From assembly GCA_023418475.1 (NCBI GenBank), contig JAEZZO010000002.1:62001-126000 (forward strand): DNA of 64,000 bases, given 5' to 3'. The stretch is from Bacillota bacterium (lineage in GTDB: Bacteria > Bacillota > Clostridia > Lachnospirales > Lachnospiraceae). Below are positions 44,061-52,869 of the stretch, in pieces. A model generated the notes under the pieces. That model did no database searches and was not told the origin of the DNA. It saw only the letters and a program-made list of their open reading frames with translations. The first letter of the stretch is position 1. Every line of letters starts with the position of its first letter. The position numbers and the translations under genes are program-made.

Positions 44061-46628
44061 ATGTCTGCCATAAATTTTACGAATGATAAATTTGCCCCTA
44101 CACCACTTCCCGAGATCTGTGCACCAAGAAAGAATATTTTGGAGCTATATCAAAAAGCCGAGGAACGTGGTATAGCCTCGGTATGTGCACCGGCAGGCTA
44201 TGGGAAAACCGTTACTACTTTATTATGGATGAAGGATTCTGACCGTAAATCCATATGGATTGGTTTAGATGAATATGATAATGCACCTTTTGTATTTTTA
44301 AAGCTGTTTTGTACCGGAATATTATCCGTACAGCCCGATAATATAAGGATGCAGGAAATTCTAAACAGCGACACTTTTTATTCCTCCCCTGTTGAACATA
44401 CCATAAATTTTCTTTCAGAATTTATGCAGGAAAATAAGTCCTATGTTCTGGTTCTTGACGACTTACATACCATTACCAATCATAAAATAATAAAATCTCT
44501 ACCGTATATACTAAAACGCATGCCTCATTCTTTTTTTATTTTACTGCTCAGCAGAAACAAGCTCCCGCAGGAATTAGGTGAATTTGCCGAAAGCAGAAAC
44601 TGCTTTGAATTTACCACGAAGGATCTCGCTTTTTCAGTTGATGAAATAAGACAATACTATACTGCGCTTGGGCGAAAGATTACACAAGAGCAAGCAAAGG
44701 CGGTCTTCCAATCCACCGGGGGATGGGCAATTGGAATAAATGCCCTTTCCAAAGGTGAAACAATGCATACCTCTTTAGAAAACAGAAAATTTCTTGCGGA
44801 TTATATCACAAAAAATATATGGGAAAAATGGGATAGTAAATTACAGACCTTTATGTTGATTACTTCTTTAGCCACTGAAATGGATGCCGAGCTATGCAGT
44901 ATTTTAACCGGGCGCAACGATGCCAATGAAATATTAGACAAATTATTAATCCAAAACCTGTTTGCGGTAAAAACATCCTCCCGGACTTATCGGTATCATC
45001 ATTTATTCTCAGAATATCTGCACGAAAAATTAAAAAAGCGCAAAGATATTGATATCCAAAACGTGATTAATAAAATTGCCGGATATTATTTAAAACGTCA
45101 GGAGTATTTTATATCTCTTGCTTACTATGTACGTGCTGAAAATCACGATGGCATTAACCGGTGTTTTTATCAGTTGAACTCTATTTATAAGGATTTTAGT
45201 GTGGAAGAATGGGTCAGCTGGTCAAAAACCTTTATCATTGATAAACTTCCTGCAAACTTTATTTATTGTAATATAACCTTGCTCATTGAGGCAGCATGGG
45301 CTGATTTTCTTAATGGAAATTCGAAATCTGCACTCCAATACATTGATCGTGCGAATGCCTATCTCTCTTCCGGTACAAATCAGGAACAGCTTAGGGAAGA
45401 TGACCTGCTTGGATATGCCAGTACTATAGGGTTTGCAGATTTTCGAATAGGATTCTATGAATTTTCACAAAAATTCTCTGAATGGATCAGCCACTTACCC
45501 CAACAATATCCTAATGAATTGAACTTATATACGCCTTCCATCACTCAGAATTTACCATATATGCACCGTTCGATCTGTGATTGTCTTGAACTGATCCCGC
45601 ATATGGATCAACGAATGCAGGAGATTACCAAAGTCTTCGGTAAATATTACCGTCTGGAAGCTAATATTTTCGTTTTAACAGTCAAAGCAGGACTGTATTA
45701 TGAGCTTAACAAGCTTGAAAAAGCAAATGAAACGATTACGCAGGCACAATACAGCCTGAAAAAGGAGCTTCGGTTTGAAATGCGCTTTTGCGTTTTTATC
45801 CTTTTATCTCAAATTCTAAACGCTATGGGCAAATTAAAAGAAGCCGAAGAAACAAGAGCACATCTTTCCGTAAGAATTCAAAAAGAAAATGCCCTCTATT
45901 TAAATCCTAACTTTCTTGCAATTGATATAAAGCACCGCCTTTGGAATGCTGATGTCGATGCCGCTGAGCTTTGGCTGCAGCAATATTTTGTCACAAATGA
46001 CAATCCCTTACGCTTTTACAGGCTTTATCAGTATTTCACAACTGCACGAGCCTATATCGTATTGTCAGAACAGGATATGGCAATGGATTATATTCATAGG
46101 CTTGAGGCCCTTTGTCTCGAGTACCGCCGGCCCCTCGATAAGGCAGAAGCCGGTGTTTTAAAATCATCCCTTCAATGGGCTGCCGGTAAGAAGAAAGAAG
46201 CAGTAAAATCATTACGGCAGGTACTACTTGCCATGCAGCCTTACGGGGTAATTCGAATTATTGGGGAGGAAGGCGCTGCAGTGCTTCCAATTCTTCGGAA
46301 AGTAGCAGCCAGTGAAGAACAGGTTGGTGTACAAGGACAGCTTGACAGTCAATATCTAAACCAGCTTATCCTATGTGCTTACGAGGTATCCAAAAGGTAT
46401 CCGGGTATTACTGCACACCTCAATAAAAGGTCTGTCAGTTTATCCAATCAGCAGAAATATATCCTTACACTTCTTGCCCAGGGAAACAGTAATGCTGAAA
46501 TTGTGAAGCTGACCGGCTTGACAATTAACACAATAAAATCCCATACAAAAATAGTTTATCAGAAGTTAGGTGTTAACAAAGCAGAAGATGCTATTCTTAA
46601 GGCCAGGAAGCTGGGCATTCTAACGTAG
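44061..46628 (+). CDS. MalT-like LuxR-family regulator, copy 2
   Basis: A paralogue of the preceding gene along its whole length (855 residues; same opening LPEICAPRKN, Walker A APAGYGKTVTTLLW, the motif FYSSPVEHTINFLS and the same C-terminal LuxR domain with LTINTIKSHTKIVYQKLGVN). GAGGAG lies eight bases before the ATG. The gene ends 28 bases before the convergent precursor gene at 46656, so the two regulators are bracketed by precursor genes on both sides. This suggests they control the peptide locus, perhaps sensing different ligands. Confidence 0.93.
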   Translation: MSAINFTNDKFAPTPLPEICAPRKNILELYQKAEERGIASVCAPAGYGKTVTTLLWMKDSDRKSIWIGLDEYDNAPFVFLKLFCTGILSVQPDNIRMQEILNSDTFYSSPVEHTINFLSEFMQENKSYVLVLDDLHTITNHKIIKSLPYILKRMPHSFFILLLSRNKLPQELGEFAESRNCFEFTTKDLAFSVDEIRQYYTALGRKITQEQAKAVFQSTGGWAIGINALSKGETMHTSLENRKFLADYITKNIWEKWDSKLQTFMLITSLATEMDAELCSILTGRNDANEILDKLLIQNLFAVKTSSRTYRYHHLFSEYLHEKLKKRKDIDIQNVINKIAGYYLKRQEYFISLAYYVRAENHDGINRCFYQLNSIYKDFSVEEWVSWSKTFIIDKLPANFIYCNITLLIEAAWADFLNGNSKSALQYIDRANAYLSSGTNQEQLREDDLLGYASTIGFADFRIGFYEFSQKFSEWISHLPQQYPNELNLYTPSITQNLPYMHRSICDCLELIPHMDQRMQEITKVFGKYYRLEANIFVLTVKAGLYYELNKLEKANETITQAQYSLKKELRFEMRFCVFILLSQILNAMGKLKEAEETRAHLSVRIQKENALYLNPNFLAIDIKHRLWNADVDAAELWLQQYFVTNDNPLRFYRLYQYFTTARAYIVLSEQDMAMDYIHRLEALCLEYRRPLDKAEAGVLKSSLQWAAGKKKEAVKSLRQVLLAMQPYGVIRIIGEEGAAVLPILRKVAASEEQVGVQGQLDSQYLNQLILCAYEVSKRYPGITAHLNKRSVSLSNQQKYILTLLAQGNSNAEIVKLTGLTINTIKSHTKIVYQKLGVNKAEDAILKARKLGILT

Positions 46629-46655
46629 GAAGTACAGATTTAATTTAAGAATATC

Positions 46656-46859
46656 CTAATGTTGATTTCTTTCAGAATAAATATTAGGAGGGCACTTGTG
46701 AGGTTCTACCACGCCAACCTCTTTCACTGTGTAAAAATAGTTCACTTTACATCTTTCACAATAAGCACATCGAGTTATTGTAAAAGTTACTCCTCCTGAG
46801 ACATCGCTTACTTCTTCCTCCGATAGTTCTTCCGCTTTGTTTTTTATCTCTTCATTCAT
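46656..46859 (-). CDS. Leader-GG peptide precursor B (Cys-rich core)
   Basis: A 67-residue peptide. The leader MNEEIKNKAEELSEEEVSDV ends in SGG and the core VTFTITRCAYCERCKVNYFY continues to PHKCPPNIYSERNQH, with four Cys in a CxxCxxC...C pattern that could bind metal or be modified. AAAGGA precedes the ATG. A candidate ECF promoter lies about 105 bases upstream, tight against the end of the SBP-permease gene. I recognise the leader type but not the core. Confidence 0.75.
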   Translation of the reverse strand: MNEEIKNKAEELSEEEVSDVSGGVTFTITRCAYCERCKVNYFYTVKEVGVVEPHKCPPNIYSERNQH

Positions 46860-46964
46860 AATTATTTCCTTTCTCTTTTAACTATTTTAGGTGATTTTGG
46901 AAACCATATCATTATCTGTACTTTAATACTGTATTCTTCATTCAAATTGATTACTTCATCTGTT

Positions 46965-46992
46965 TATACGCAGAAGCAGCAAAAGTGTCAGG
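46965..46992 (-). promoter_or_regulatory. Candidate ECF promoter, precursor B
   Basis: On the minus strand CCTGAC (46987-46992), 16 bases, CGTATA (46965-46970), then AACAGATGAAG. It abuts the stop codon of the gene upstream. Confidence 0.65.
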
Positions 46993-48489
46993 CTATTCTA
47001 TTCCTCTTACAATACGCTTACGGCGCTTTGGGTCAATTCGCTGCTCTACTTTACCCAGTACAAGAATAAACAGCCAGGTAATAATAAAATATAAGATTGC
47101 CGTCATAAACAATGGGAAAAAAGCATCAAAGGTACGGCTGCGGATAATATCACTCATCTTGGTTAAATCCTGTATGGCAATATAGCCAACAACTGAAGTC
47201 ATTTTTACCATACTGACAAATTCGCCTTTATAGATCGGCAGAATATGCCGCAGTGCCTGCCGGAATGTCACCTTGAAAAATCCGGCTTGCTTAGAAAAGC
47301 CCAGCGCATAAGCCGCTTCCAGCTGTCCCTTGTCTGTCGCCTCTACAGCCGTACGAAATATCTCGGAAGCATAAGCAGCAAAATTAATCGAAAAACCAAT
47401 TACAGCAATGAGCACAGGGTCGATATCCACTTTTGCAAACAGGATATAATACAATATCATTAAAATTAAAACAATCGGAACACCCTGTATCAGCCGTACA
47501 TAGATCGTTGCAATAACGGACAGCACAGGCAGATACGACCTGCGCATGGCACAGACGAATGCACCCAAAAGGCTGCCAAGTACAACCGACAATATTGAGA
47601 TCACCACTGTCGTCCACAGCCCCTGCAGGATTAGTTTATACCGGTCTTCCACGATAAACGTCCTATAAAAGCTATCCTTAAGGGAATTCATCCGGGAAGA
47701 TATCGTGACGTTACCGGCAACATCCGTCTTCACTGCCAGAAGCACTACCGGATTACTCAAATAACCGGCTGTAAAATCAACTTGCTTTTCGCGTTCCGGT
47801 GTATCATACATCGCAGCAATGACCTCGCTTTTGCCTGACGAAAGACTATCAATCATAGCTGAAAAGCTCATATCCTGATATACGGCTTTCATCCCCAGTT
47901 CATAGGCTATTCTGTCAAGTAACTCAACATTCAGACCGGTAATTTTACCGTCCTTTATAAAGCAGCGGGGCTCACTGAGTGTCGTAACGGCAACGTGCAG
48001 CTCTGCTCCTTCCTTAACCTGCGAAATGTTTGTTATTTGGTAAGAAGAGCCATCCTCCCGAAACCAATGGGAAATAATCTCATCCATTGTTCCGTTACTC
48101 AGGTAACGATTTACAATCTCATTTATTTTTTTATTGAGTTCTGTGTTATTCTTATTTAACGCTAATGCTGTTTTATCGTCTGTCAGTTTATTCGGCAGTA
48201 TATAGAAGTCTTTATTGTAATGACTATAGTTCCATGCCGTTGCGTAATCCATCAGGGCATAATCTATTTTATCAGCCGCAAGTGCAGCTGTTTCATCGAC
48301 ATAATTATTAAATCTCAGATTCTCAGCCTTCGGATATTTCTCCTGTACCACTGCTTCACCGGATGAACCAATCATGGTCCCTATCTTTGCTGTTTCAATC
48401 GTAGGAGGTGAGTCCTTCTCCCTGCTGCAGCCGCACAAAAGCAACAGCATAAAAACAGCTAAAAAGCATCGTTTTTTCTTTATTTCCAA
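46993..48489 (-). CDS. Amino-acid ABC transporter binding protein-permease fusion (single binding module)
   Basis: A lipoprotein-type signal (FLAVFMLLLLCGC) is followed by a binding region of about 260 residues and a His/Glu-type permease (LQGLWTTVVISILSVVLGS, VRLIQGVPIVLILMILYY, GQLEAAYALGFSKQAGFFK). The binding region runs in an unusual order: a segment like lobe 2 of SBP_bac_3 (AKIGTMIGSSGEAV) precedes a segment like lobe 1 (LHVAVTTLSEPRCFIKDGKI to DFTAGYLSNP). Start is TTG at 48489; no strong ribosome site is seen, and a cluster-specific hairpin repeat lies directly upstream. A paralogue with a doubled binding region is at 57276-59512. The matching ATPase may be the GlnQ-like protein at 55696. 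Confidence 0.88.
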   Translation of the reverse strand: MEIKKKRCFLAVFMLLLLCGCSREKDSPPTIETAKIGTMIGSSGEAVVQEKYPKAENLRFNNYVDETAALAADKIDYALMDYATAWNYSHYNKDFYILPNKLTDDKTALALNKNNTELNKKINEIVNRYLSNGTMDEIISHWFREDGSSYQITNISQVKEGAELHVAVTTLSEPRCFIKDGKITGLNVELLDRIAYELGMKAVYQDMSFSAMIDSLSSGKSEVIAAMYDTPEREKQVDFTAGYLSNPVVLLAVKTDVAGNVTISSRMNSLKDSFYRTFIVEDRYKLILQGLWTTVVISILSVVLGSLLGAFVCAMRRSYLPVLSVIATIYVRLIQGVPIVLILMILYYILFAKVDIDPVLIAVIGFSINFAAYASEIFRTAVEATDKGQLEAAYALGFSKQAGFFKVTFRQALRHILPIYKGEFVSMVKMTSVVGYIAIQDLTKMSDIIRSRTFDAFFPLFMTAILYFIITWLFILVLGKVEQRIDPKRRKRIVRGIE

Positions 48490-48492
48490 ATG

Positions 48493-48545
48493 TATTCCCG
48501 TGCCTTTCGCTTTTTGATGACTATTCTTAATAGTAAATAGGTTTT
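48493..48545 (-). repeat. Cluster hairpin repeat, degenerate copy
   Basis: Contains the conserved CCCGTGCCTTT and CTTTTTGATGA blocks on the plus strand and AAATAGG at the end, but the right arm is eroded. It lies four bases before the start codon at 48489. Confidence 0.7.
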
Positions 48546-48551
48546 ATACCA

Positions 48552-48968
48552 CTATAGCTGGGGGATGTATTTTTGAATGATTAATATATTTTGCTCATCA
48601 CGGTATTCATATATCACATCATCCATGGTCTTTTTCACCAGGAAAATCCCTAAACCCCCGATGCTTCGTTCCTGCGAAGAAAGTGAAGTATCCGGATCTT
48701 CCTTCGCCAGCGGGTCATAGGGAACGCCATTATCCAGAAAGCATATCGTTATGGTATTTGTTTCGCATTCAAAACTAAAACGAATGATAGCAATTCCCTC
48801 ACCGGCAGGATATGCGTAATGCGCAATATTAACAAAAAGTTCCTCCACGGCCACATCAATCTGCATTCTGGTTTTCATGCTGCACTCAATTTTATCCAAT
48901 TGCCCGTCTATAAATTGAATTACTTCATCTAATTGCGTGATATCCGCGGGAATCTTTATTTCCTCCAT
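48552..48968 (-). CDS. Stand-alone HATPase protein (RsbW/SpoIIAB-like)
   Basis: A GHKL ATPase domain of 138 residues of the serine-kinase anti-sigma type. The N box is seen in VAVEELFVNIAHYAY, the metal-binding Asp in CFLDNGVPYDP, and the lid glycines in SIGGLGIFLVKKTMD. In partner switching such proteins bind a sigma factor or other target and phosphorylate a STAS antagonist. GGGAGG lies eight bases before the ATG at 48968; the open frame continues 31 codons upstream but has no good start. The STAS partner (55217) and phosphatase (49303) are in the same locus. Confidence 0.9.
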   Translation of the reverse strand: MEEIKIPADITQLDEVIQFIDGQLDKIECSMKTRMQIDVAVEELFVNIAHYAYPAGEGIAIIRFSFECETNTITICFLDNGVPYDPLAKEDPDTSLSSQERSIGGLGIFLVKKTMDDVIYEYRDEQNILIIQKYIPQL

Positions 48969-49141
48969 CCCTGTTACCTCCCTTACCTCAATCAGTTTTT
49001 TCATGAATGAAATGAATGCTTTGGCAGCCTGACACCCGGAGAGATAGCATGCGCGGGACATACTTTGTATTGCATATCAAACAAAAAGCTCATTCCTTTC
49101 TACATTTTCTATATTCATTAGTGCTCTTAATCCTCCATCAA

Positions 49142-49242
49142 ATTATGAAGACCCTTCCAGCTTAGCCTGTAGAGCATCCTGATGCATTTACGACCTGCTC
49201 ATCGGTTAACTCGACGGCATTTTACTTGTTTTCTTCGCTCAT
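49142..49242 (-). pseudogene. Decayed leader-GG peptide precursor
   Basis: From an ATG at 49242 the frame reads MSEENK, a stop codon, then NAVELTDEQVVNASG-C-STG and another stop. The second segment is a clear leader of the same family as the five intact precursors (ELTDEQVVNASG with the second Gly changed to Cys). An intact candidate ECF promoter lies about 40 bases upstream, as for the intact precursors. Function as a peptide gene has been lost. Confidence 0.7.
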
Positions 49243-49279
49243 GTCCGGTCTAACCTATCAGAATTTGTTTTCATCTATT

Positions 49280-49307
49280 TATACGCATCAGTAACAAAAA
49301 TGTTAGG
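49280..49307 (-). promoter_or_regulatory. Candidate ECF promoter, decayed precursor and HATPase gene
   Basis: On the minus strand CCTAAC (49302-49307), 16 bases, CGTATA (49280-49285), then AATAGATGAAAA. The first element overlaps the stop codon of the SpoIIE-type gene. It could still drive the HATPase and SBP-permease genes downstream. Confidence 0.7.
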
Positions 49308-51480
49308 TATTTGTTGATGTATTTGTTGTATCTCCTCCAATATATTTCAGCGCCAGTAAGGTTATATCATCTGCCTGTTCGGCGCCGGAAGCAAACGCAT
49401 CCACATCTTTATGGATATACTGTACAAGCTCTTCTACCGAAAGCTCCTTTGTATTTTCCCGGTTCAGTGTATCAATTAACCGTTTGTCACTATAAAGCGC
49501 TTTTAATGGATTTTGCGCCTCCGTAACACCGTCAGTATAAGTGAAGAATATATCCCCCTTTTGCAGAGTCAATTCTGCCTGACGGTATTTTATTCCCTCC
49601 ATACCTGCCAGAACAAAACCGGGGCGTGCCTTCAGCCATTCAAACCCTCCGCTTGATTTTCTAATCAGCGGTGCGTTATGTCCGGCATTCACATAAACGA
49701 AATTCCCATCTGTAAAATTAAGGACCCCCATAAAAGCCGTTACAAACATTCCGGCATCATTATTTTCACATAACTGTTCATTAACAGCAGTAAAAACCTC
49801 CGCGGGGGTTTTTCCCAGCTGCATATGATTTTTAATAAGCGTTTTGGCTATTACCATAAAAAGCGCAGCAGGAACGCCTTTTCCGGAAACATCTGCCATT
49901 ACTACCGCCAGATGAGTACTATCCACCAAAAAGAAATCGTAAAAATCACCACCGACCTCCTTCGCTGGTGTCATTGAAGCATAAATATCAATTTCAGAAA
50001 TATCCGGAAATGCAGGAAAGATACAGGGCAGCATACTGGCCTGTATATGCGTAGCAACACCAAGCTCCGCACCAATGCGCTCCTTTTCCGCAGTAACGGC
50101 AGTCAGGTTCTTAATATGTTCCCGCAGCTGAGCCGTCATCTTATTAAAAGAGCTGGCAAGTGTCTCCACTTCGTCCCCCGTTTTAATTTGAATATCCGCA
50201 TCCAGGTTCCCTCGCCCGATATCGCCAACACACTCCAGTAATTTTCCGATTGGAACCGTTAGCCGGTTGGCCCACCGGACGGCAATTATCACCGCAAACC
50301 CGGAAACTGCCGCCGCCAATATGAGCAAAAGCAGTATAATCCGCCGAATGTCCCTGTCGATATTCGTAGAAGCAGTCTGTGACATGGCAGTAATGGAGGA
50401 ATTACTCTCATTGGCCGGTGCGAGCACCTCCTCTACCGAAATTGCCACTGCAAAGCTCCAACCCAGCGTTTTCATGGGTTGATAAGCAAGATATACCGGC
50501 TTTTTGTCAATCGTTAATTCCGCTATACCACTCTCCCCGGCTGTCATTTTCTCAGCCGTTTTGGCTAGTGCTTTATTACTCACTGTACGCAAATCCACAA
50601 GCTGATCGGGGTCGGCAGCAACCTCACCTTCCGTTTTCGGAGATATCGTAACCTGTCCCTTGTCGTTTAAAATAAAAGCATAACCAGTTTTACCGATTTC
50701 CGTATTCGTAACCAGCTCGTTAACGTCGTTTAAGAAAGAACCCACTCCTGCAACGCCCATGAATTCTCCGTTTTTATAAAAAGGCTGCGCGCAGACAATG
50801 GCAAGCCCGCCTCCATGTATATCCTTGATAACGTCGGTAAAAATCTGTTTTTGCTCTTTCTTCGCTTTCATATACCATGGGCGGGTAAACGCTTCATAGG
50901 GGGCCGGCTTTTTTGAGCCTTCTTCAAATTTTCTCTGAGGATAATCATCCGCCATGATAACAATACCGGTTTTGGTGGCAATATAAGCTGCTGCACATAC
51001 CTTGTCATTCTTTACAATCTGATATAGAAAATCCTGAATATTTGCAACCTTGCCCACTTCCTTTGCAACCTCTGTCCGGTCCTTCACAATGGAAGAGTAC
51101 ATCAGCTGTGCGGCAAGGATATCCTTGTTTGCCATTAGCGGCTCTGAAACAATCCTGTCTGGATAGAGATGCGGTTTCTCATAAATTCGTGTCATTTCAT
51201 CCGCAATCTGACTGACATAAGTTTCGGTAACGGCAAAGCGCTGCTCAATATAATCTGCTTTATTCCCTGCAAGCTCTGAAATATTTTGCTTTGCCTGATC
51301 GGAAAGAGCGGCTTTTGCATCTTCTGCCGCTGTGCTTCCCAGCTTTCTGCTAATATGTACCGTATTACTTCGCATCGTATTCATTGTAAAAAACATACTC
51401 AGGCATACCGTGCCCAGCACCAGCCCGGATACCAGCAGCACCAGCCTGACTATCTTATAACGTATACTTCGCGTTTTCAT
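49303..51480 (-). CDS. Membrane SpoIIE-family phosphatase with Cache sensor
   Basis: The order is: transmembrane helix (residues about 12-32), extracellular double-Cache-like sensor to about 350 (YIATKTGIVIMADDYPQRKF, RPWYMKAKKEQKQIFTDV), a second helix near 378-400, HAMP (NRLTVPIGKLLECVGDIGRG), and a PP2C/SpoIIE phosphatase domain from about 490. The latter has GGDFYDFFLVDSTHLAVVMA-type metal ligands, DVSGKGVPAALFM, YVNAGHNAPLI, FFTYTDGVTEAQN and ADDITLLAL. It should dephosphorylate a STAS protein in response to an external small molecule, such as an amino acid. It ends at the ECF promoter of the decayed precursor. Confidence 0.95.
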   Translation of the reverse strand: MKTRSIRYKIVRLVLLVSGLVLGTVCLSMFFTMNTMRSNTVHISRKLGSTAAEDAKAALSDQAKQNISELAGNKADYIEQRFAVTETYVSQIADEMTRIYEKPHLYPDRIVSEPLMANKDILAAQLMYSSIVKDRTEVAKEVGKVANIQDFLYQIVKNDKVCAAAYIATKTGIVIMADDYPQRKFEEGSKKPAPYEAFTRPWYMKAKKEQKQIFTDVIKDIHGGGLAIVCAQPFYKNGEFMGVAGVGSFLNDVNELVTNTEIGKTGYAFILNDKGQVTISPKTEGEVAADPDQLVDLRTVSNKALAKTAEKMTAGESGIAELTIDKKPVYLAYQPMKTLGWSFAVAISVEEVLAPANESNSSITAMSQTASTNIDRDIRRIILLLLILAAAVSGFAVIIAVRWANRLTVPIGKLLECVGDIGRGNLDADIQIKTGDEVETLASSFNKMTAQLREHIKNLTAVTAEKERIGAELGVATHIQASMLPCIFPAFPDISEIDIYASMTPAKEVGGDFYDFFLVDSTHLAVVMADVSGKGVPAALFMVIAKTLIKNHMQLGKTPAEVFTAVNEQLCENNDAGMFVTAFMGVLNFTDGNFVYVNAGHNAPLIRKSSGGFEWLKARPGFVLAGMEGIKYRQAELTLQKGDIFFTYTDGVTEAQNPLKALYSDKRLIDTLNRENTKELSVEELVQYIHKDVDAFASGAEQADDITLLALKYIGGDTTNTSTNT

Positions 51481-51486
51481 ATTCCA

Positions 51487-52509
51487 TCATCCCCTGACTT
51501 TGATAAACGGACGAATATCGTCCAGCAGTTGTTTAAATTCATCACTTAAACTATAATCCTCAACATATGGCTCTACCCCATTTGCGTTATGCATCACAAG
51601 AATTTCATTTTCACCGCATAATGGCTTAAAACCGGTAAAGAAAAATCCACTCTCTTTCAGAATATCATATGCCCATACAGCCGCCGGTTCACTGATATTT
51701 AGAAATACATTAAAGGTCTGAAGCGAGATGTCACGATACATTTCTATTATCCGATCCAGCCGTTCCTTCAAATCGGTCCCGGAACGAAGAATTGTGATGG
51801 AACCACTTCTGTGAAGAGGGTTATTCGTAAAATACAGTCTGGTTTTCTCCTTCGCTGCAGCATAAGAGGTAAAAAGTCCGTAATTCACTCCCAGTCTTGT
51901 GTATATCCGGTCAGCAATAGGGAGCAATTCCGTCGGCAGATAGATATTCCCTGCGTTGGTCTTCTCCACCGGCATAATCTGAATACCCTGGGAATGCTTT
52001 TTACATCGTCCGTAAGAATAGGAGGATTCCATGCATTCAACGCGAAATATCGAGAAGATAAAGCCGGTTGCCGTCATACCAAGCTCCTGCAGAATTTTCT
52101 GAGTAACACTGTGAAAAGTCACGCACAGAGCACAAGCCGCCGAATAGGATTGCCCCGCCACCATGTTAAGTCCATAGCTAAGCACCGGTTTTGCCAGACC
52201 ATAGCCCCGGTATTTCTTGCGAAAAATTTCTGAAGCGATCTCGCACATCGTTTCAGCAGGAAAGAAGCTTTTCAGGGCAAGAATTCCGGCAAGCTCTCCC
52301 CCGTCCGCCTCGGCTACCAGAAAAGTGATTGCACCTTCACGGTGCATCTTTTTCAAGAATTCCGGATTGTAAAAATCCCTTTTAAAATAGGTTTCTCCGT
52401 ATTCATCCCTGATACAGGCTATGGCTTCTTCCGCATCGCGGTCTTCAAAGGGGCGCAGCAAAATATTTAGTTCTGTCTGATTTATTCTATGTTTCAATTG
52501 TACTTTCAT
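51487..52509 (-). CDS. GNAT-family acetyltransferase-like protein
   Basis: The first 160 residues are a GNAT domain: DRDAEEAIACIRDEYGETYF, then the acetyl-CoA loop FRKKYRGYGLAKPVLSYGL. The remaining 180 residues form a second, unassigned region (YTRLGVNYGLFTSYAAAKEK and AAVWAYDILKESGFFFTGFK) which could be a second, degenerate GNAT repeat. Similar proteins occur next to SpoIIE-type phosphatase genes. The substrate is unknown. It is six bases upstream of the phosphatase gene and 360 bases downstream of the MATE gene; that space is filled by tandem hairpin repeats. Confidence 0.85.
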   Translation of the reverse strand: MKVQLKHRINQTELNILLRPFEDRDAEEAIACIRDEYGETYFKRDFYNPEFLKKMHREGAITFLVAEADGGELAGILALKSFFPAETMCEIASEIFRKKYRGYGLAKPVLSYGLNMVAGQSYSAACALCVTFHSVTQKILQELGMTATGFIFSIFRVECMESSYSYGRCKKHSQGIQIMPVEKTNAGNIYLPTELLPIADRIYTRLGVNYGLFTSYAAAKEKTRLYFTNNPLHRSGSITILRSGTDLKERLDRIIEMYRDISLQTFNVFLNISEPAAVWAYDILKESGFFFTGFKPLCGENEILVMHNANGVEPYVEDYSLSDEFKQLLDDIRPFIKVRG

Positions 52510-52512
52510 TTA

Positions 52513-52844
52513 TATACCCGTTCCTATTCAGTTTTTGATGCCTTATTCAAAAAGTGAATAGGCTTTCATAGATAGTTTGAAAATGAATTTCTTTCAAACT
52601 TATACCCGTGCCTTTCACTTTTTGATGTCTTTTTCAAAAAGTGAATAGGCTTTCATAAATAGTTTGAAAGTGCTTTTCTTTCAAACTTATACCTGTGCCT
52701 TTCACTTTTTGATGTCTTTTTCAAAAAGTGAATAGGCTTTTATAAATAATTTGAAAGTGCTTTTCTTTCAAACTTATACCCGTGCCTTTCACTTTTTGAT
52801 GCCCTATCCAAAAAGTGAATAGGCTTTCATAAATAGTTTGAAAT
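52513..52844 (-). repeat. Tandem array of the 87-base cluster hairpin repeat
   Basis: Four units stand head to tail: 52513-52600, 52601-52687, 52688-52774 and a shorter one at 52775-52844. On the plus strand each has TATACCCGTGCCTTTCAC, CTTTTTGATG, CAAAAAGTGAATAGGC and the arms AGTTTGAAAG/CTTTCAAACT. In RNA each unit gives a stem of about 15 pairs, GCCTATTCACTTTTTG against CAAAAAGTGAAAGGC, plus a second eight-pair hairpin. The unit nearest the GNAT gene has a compensating change (CCTATTCA with TGAATAGG), which keeps the stem. There are no unique spacers, so it is not CRISPR. The array fills the whole 360-base gap. Confidence 0.9.
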
Positions 52845-52869
52845 CAAATATTTGTTTACCGGCAAGGCT

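Noticed and set aside
41411..46628. Pair of large P-loop ATPases as a possible STAND-type defence system
   Set aside because: Both end in a clear LuxR DNA-binding domain and have the MalT layout; no effector domain is present.
52513..52844. Regular 87-base periodicity resembling a CRISPR array
   Set aside because: The whole unit repeats, including the parts between the hairpins; there are no unique spacers and no cas genes nearby.
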